Assembly (NCBI GenBank): GCA_028690215.1
Contig: JAQVBQ010000006.1
Span: forward strand, 1 to 64,000
From: Bacteroidales bacterium
GTDB taxonomy: Bacteria > Bacteroidota > Bacteroidia > Bacteroidales > UBA932
DNA: 64,000 bases
Reading direction: 5' to 3'
Made by a program: the position numbers and the translations under genes
In this document: one piece after another, positions 61,863 through 64,000 of the stretch
How the letters are laid out: each line of letters starts with the position of its first letter
Position numbering within the stretch: the stretch's first letter is position 1
Notes under the pieces: model-generated
What the model was told of the DNA's origin: nothing
The model's input: the letters and a program-made list of their open reading frames with translations, nothing else
Databases searched by the model: none

Positions 61863-63320
61863 ATGATTACCTTCATTGTGTGCATACTCATCCTGATTGG
61901 TGGGTATCTTGTCTACGGCAAAGTCGTGGAACGATTCTTCGGAGCTTCATCTGCAAACATTACTCCTGTTAAGAGGCTGGCTGATAATGTCGACTATAAG
62001 GAGTTGAAACCCTGGAGGATATTTGTAATTCAATTTCTAAACATTGCAGGTCTCGGCCCTATCTTTGGTGCCATACTGGGTGCCGTCTACGGCCCTATGG
62101 CCTATTTATGGATTGTCTTAGGTTGTATCTTTATGGGTGCATCTCATGACTATTTTTCTGGGATGCTTTCAATCAGAAATGATGGAAAGAGCCTTCCTGA
62201 ACTGGTAGGCCGCTATCTCGGAACCTGGCCTCGCAAGATTCTGACATTTTTTACAGCTTTTCTTCTTATCGGAGTTGGAGTTGCCTTTGTCACTGGACCG
62301 GCCGACCTGATGAGTATGCTTACTGGTATGAACAAAATCTACTGGCTTTATATAATTTTTGGGTATTACATACTTGCAACATTGCTCCCAATAGACAAAA
62401 TCATTGGAGCAATATATCCATATTTCGGTGCTACTTTGCTTTTTATGGCCGTTGCGGTAGCCGGATCAATGATCTTCATGAGCTTTAACGGTTCTCTTCA
62501 GATGACAGAGCTTACCTTTAACTCTTTCCGCAACTTCCATTCAAATCCTGATACAAATATACTCTTCCCGATGATGTTCGTGGTTATCTCCTGCGGGGCG
62601 ATATCCGGATTCCATGCGACACAATCCCCTATGATGGCAAGGTGTATGACCGATGAGAAATACGGACGCCCATGCTTTTACGGAGCAATGATAAGTGAGG
62701 GTATTGTAGCCTTGATATGGGCAACAGCAGCTATCAGCTATTTCGGTGGTCCGGACGGATTGAATGCCGCAGCTGCAGCCGGTAAGACTCCTGCTATTAT
62801 GGTTAATGAAATCTGCAATACCTGGCTTGGAAAATTCGGAGCTGCTATTGCTATAGTCGGGGTTGTGATTTGTCCTATTACTTCAGGAGATACAGCTTTC
62901 CGCAGCCTTAGACTCATAATCGCAGACGCTTTGAAATTCAAACAGGGGCCAATTAGGAACCGTCTGATAGTTGCAGTCCCTATTTTCGTTATAGCATACA
63001 TCCTGACACAGGTAGACTTCTCGACAATATGGAAATTTGTGGGAATTGGCAACCAGATGCTTGCTGCCATTATCTTGTGGACAGCCTCATCATACCTTGT
63101 ATCGGTTAAGAAACCTCACTGGATTATGTCTATCCCGGCAACCTTCATTACATATATATGTGCCTCATATTTTGTTGTTGCGCCACACTCGGTAGGAGGG
63201 CTGGCACTTGGTATGAACACTGCCTATATTGTAGGTGGTGTAGTAGCTCTAGGTGTGGTTGTTCTCTTTAACTTAATGATAGTCAAAAAACAAAATAAGC
63301 AATTAGAAATTTTAAAATGA
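61863..63320 (+). CDS. cstA: Carbon-starvation-type membrane transporter CstA
   Basis: A 485-residue membrane protein with more than ten helices. LKPWRIFVIQFLNIAGLGPIFGAILG and GAISGFHATQSPMMARCMTDE are clear CstA hallmarks. CstA proteins import pyruvate or peptides. This is a shorter form than E. coli CstA. It follows miaA closely, and its stop overlaps the next start (ATGA). Confidence 0.92.
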   Translation: MITFIVCILILIGGYLVYGKVVERFFGASSANITPVKRLADNVDYKELKPWRIFVIQFLNIAGLGPIFGAILGAVYGPMAYLWIVLGCIFMGASHDYFSGMLSIRNDGKSLPELVGRYLGTWPRKILTFFTAFLLIGVGVAFVTGPADLMSMLTGMNKIYWLYIIFGYYILATLLPIDKIIGAIYPYFGATLLFMAVAVAGSMIFMSFNGSLQMTELTFNSFRNFHSNPDTNILFPMMFVVISCGAISGFHATQSPMMARCMTDEKYGRPCFYGAMISEGIVALIWATAAISYFGGPDGLNAAAAAGKTPAIMVNEICNTWLGKFGAAIAIVGVVICPITSGDTAFRSLRLIIADALKFKQGPIRNRLIVAVPIFVIAYILTQVDFSTIWKFVGIGNQMLAAIILWTASSYLVSVKKPHWIMSIPATFITYICASYFVVAPHSVGGLALGMNTAYIVGGVVALGVVVLFNLMIVKKQNKQLEILK

Positions 63321-64000
63321 GAAAATTTTCCATTCTTTTGATCACCCTGTCTCTTACATTATTTGTGACAAGGGCTACAGCACAGAAACCTGAAAACATG
63401 AAATATACCGATGCAAAGGAGCTTATGTTACTTGGCAAAGGTTTCACCAACACTGACTCTTACTATACCCGTCTGCCTGTAGATCTTAAAGATGAGATTA
63501 GACCCGAAGTATGGAGTCTCGGAAAGAATTCGGCAGGACTTGCGGTGAGGTTCTCTTCAAACAGTACTGCAATAGCTGTTAAATGGACCGTCATGAATAA
63601 TTTCCGGATGAACCACATGCCGGAGACTGGCATCAAAGGGGTAGATCTCTACACTCTTGAGGATGACGGAAAGTGGTATTATATGGGAACCGGTCGCCCT
63701 ACCGGTAAGGAAAATTCTTCGGTGCTGATCAGCAACATGGAGGCTAAACAAAGAGAGTACATAGCCTATCTTCCGCTGTATGACGGGACAGAAAAATTGG
63801 AGATAGGGGTGGATTCGACAGCAAACCTCACAAAACCTCAAAGAGATGTTCTGGTAAAAAAAGATAACGATGATGCAATATTGATTTACGGAACAAGTAT
63901 TACACAGGGTGGCTGTGCATCGCGTCCCGGGATGGTCTACTCCTCAATAATCGGCAGGATGTTGGGCAGAGAGGTTATCAATCTCGGATTTTCAGGAAAT
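63317..64000 (+). CDS. Secreted SGNH hydrolase, 3' truncated by window edge
   Basis: The frame opens at ATG 63317, overlapping the cstA stop, and runs off the right edge after 228 codons. It has a signal peptide (MRKFSILLITLSLTLFVTRATA). A jelly-roll-like N-terminal domain (about 40-185) matches SGNH_hydro_N-type proteins, and the SGNH block I follows (IYGTSITQGGCASRPG) then NLGFSGN (block II). It is probably a carbohydrate esterase or lipase of the GDSL type. Coupling to cstA is translational. Confidence 0.87.
   Translation, partial: MRKFSILLITLSLTLFVTRATAQKPENMKYTDAKELMLLGKGFTNTDSYYTRLPVDLKDEIRPEVWSLGKNSAGLAVRFSSNSTAIAVKWTVMNNFRMNHMPETGIKGVDLYTLEDDGKWYYMGTGRPTGKENSSVLISNMEAKQREYIAYLPLYDGTEKLEIGVDSTANLTKPQRDVLVKKDNDDAILIYGTSITQGGCASRPGMVYSSIIGRMLGREVINLGFSGN

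Noticed and set aside
1-64000. Search for tRNA, rRNA and ssrA genes
   Set aside because: I found no convincing TPsiC-loop or cloverleaf sequence in the intergenic regions; a dedicated scan with tRNAscan-SE or Infernal would settle this.

Overview
The window is a 64 kb piece of a Bacteroidota chromosome, most likely order Bacteroidales. Support comes from TAnnTTTG -7 promoter boxes (several with an upstream TTTG), a gliding-type lipoprotein GldH, LptE next to SecG, a PG0541-type protein behind an RND pump, DUF4403, DUF3109 and DUF3667 proteins, an ECF sigma factor paired with an anti-sigma/beta-barrel protein, and many MKK-start signal peptides and lipoproteins. No rRNA, tRNA, CRISPR array, phage or transposase gene was recognised. 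Most of the window is dense housekeeping sequence, and no species call is justified.

Layout. 1-2.1 kb is an AT-rich accessory stretch: the 3' part of a zinc-ribbon / beta-repeat / JAMM-like protein, then two small secreted proteins. 2.1-2.6 kb is a nested palindromic repeat. 2.6-7.8 kb holds an OmpA/TPR lipoprotein and KdsB, divergent from a sigma-54 activator, LptE, a TPR-like protein and SecG. 7.9-10.4 kb is a PspC-PadR-PspC operon. 10.4-18.2 kb has Kbl, then TetR, TolC, adaptor, RND pump and a PG0541-like protein. 18.3-24.2 kb has thioredoxin, an outer-membrane barrel, a LOG protein, a polyprenyl synthase, DUF3109 and an M16 peptidase.

24.3-33.1 kb runs TPR protein, U32 peptidase, DNA polymerase III delta-prime, RicT, GldH, TrmB, a coiled-coil protein and HemW. 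33.1-36.6 kb has an isolated fumarate reductase cytochrome b subunit divergent from pyrH-frr-DUF4403. 36.6-47 kb is mostly minus strand: a GPY-repeat protein, GtrA, a FabH-like enzyme, an acetyltransferase, DUF3667, AspA, and a GT2-GtrA fusion with a TMTC-like GT-C protein. 47-51 kb has an SGNH hydrolase, a small membrane protein, an Ig-like lipoprotein, the anti-sigma barrel, the ECF sigma factor and a VOC protein. 51-57.2 kb is a repeat-rich accessory region with a secreted protein, an MG2/plug protein and a DUF4143 ATPase. 57.2-64 kb has Pgk, a methyltransferase, Lgt, SmpB divergent from MiaA, CstA and a truncated SGNH hydrolase.

The observations most worth a second look are: a family of palindromic elements in which a 125-130 bp unit and a roughly 175 bp hairpin are found nested in each other in both orders, with copies placed so that they could delete or invert accessory genes; an intrinsic terminator inside the signal-peptide codons of the DUF4403 gene; back-to-back promoters of smpB and miaA that leave almost no 5' leader; an ECF sigma locus whose anti-sigma partner ends in an outer-membrane barrel; a secreted protein with about 12 GPY repeats; and an MG2-like protein carrying a TonB-receptor plug but no barrel.
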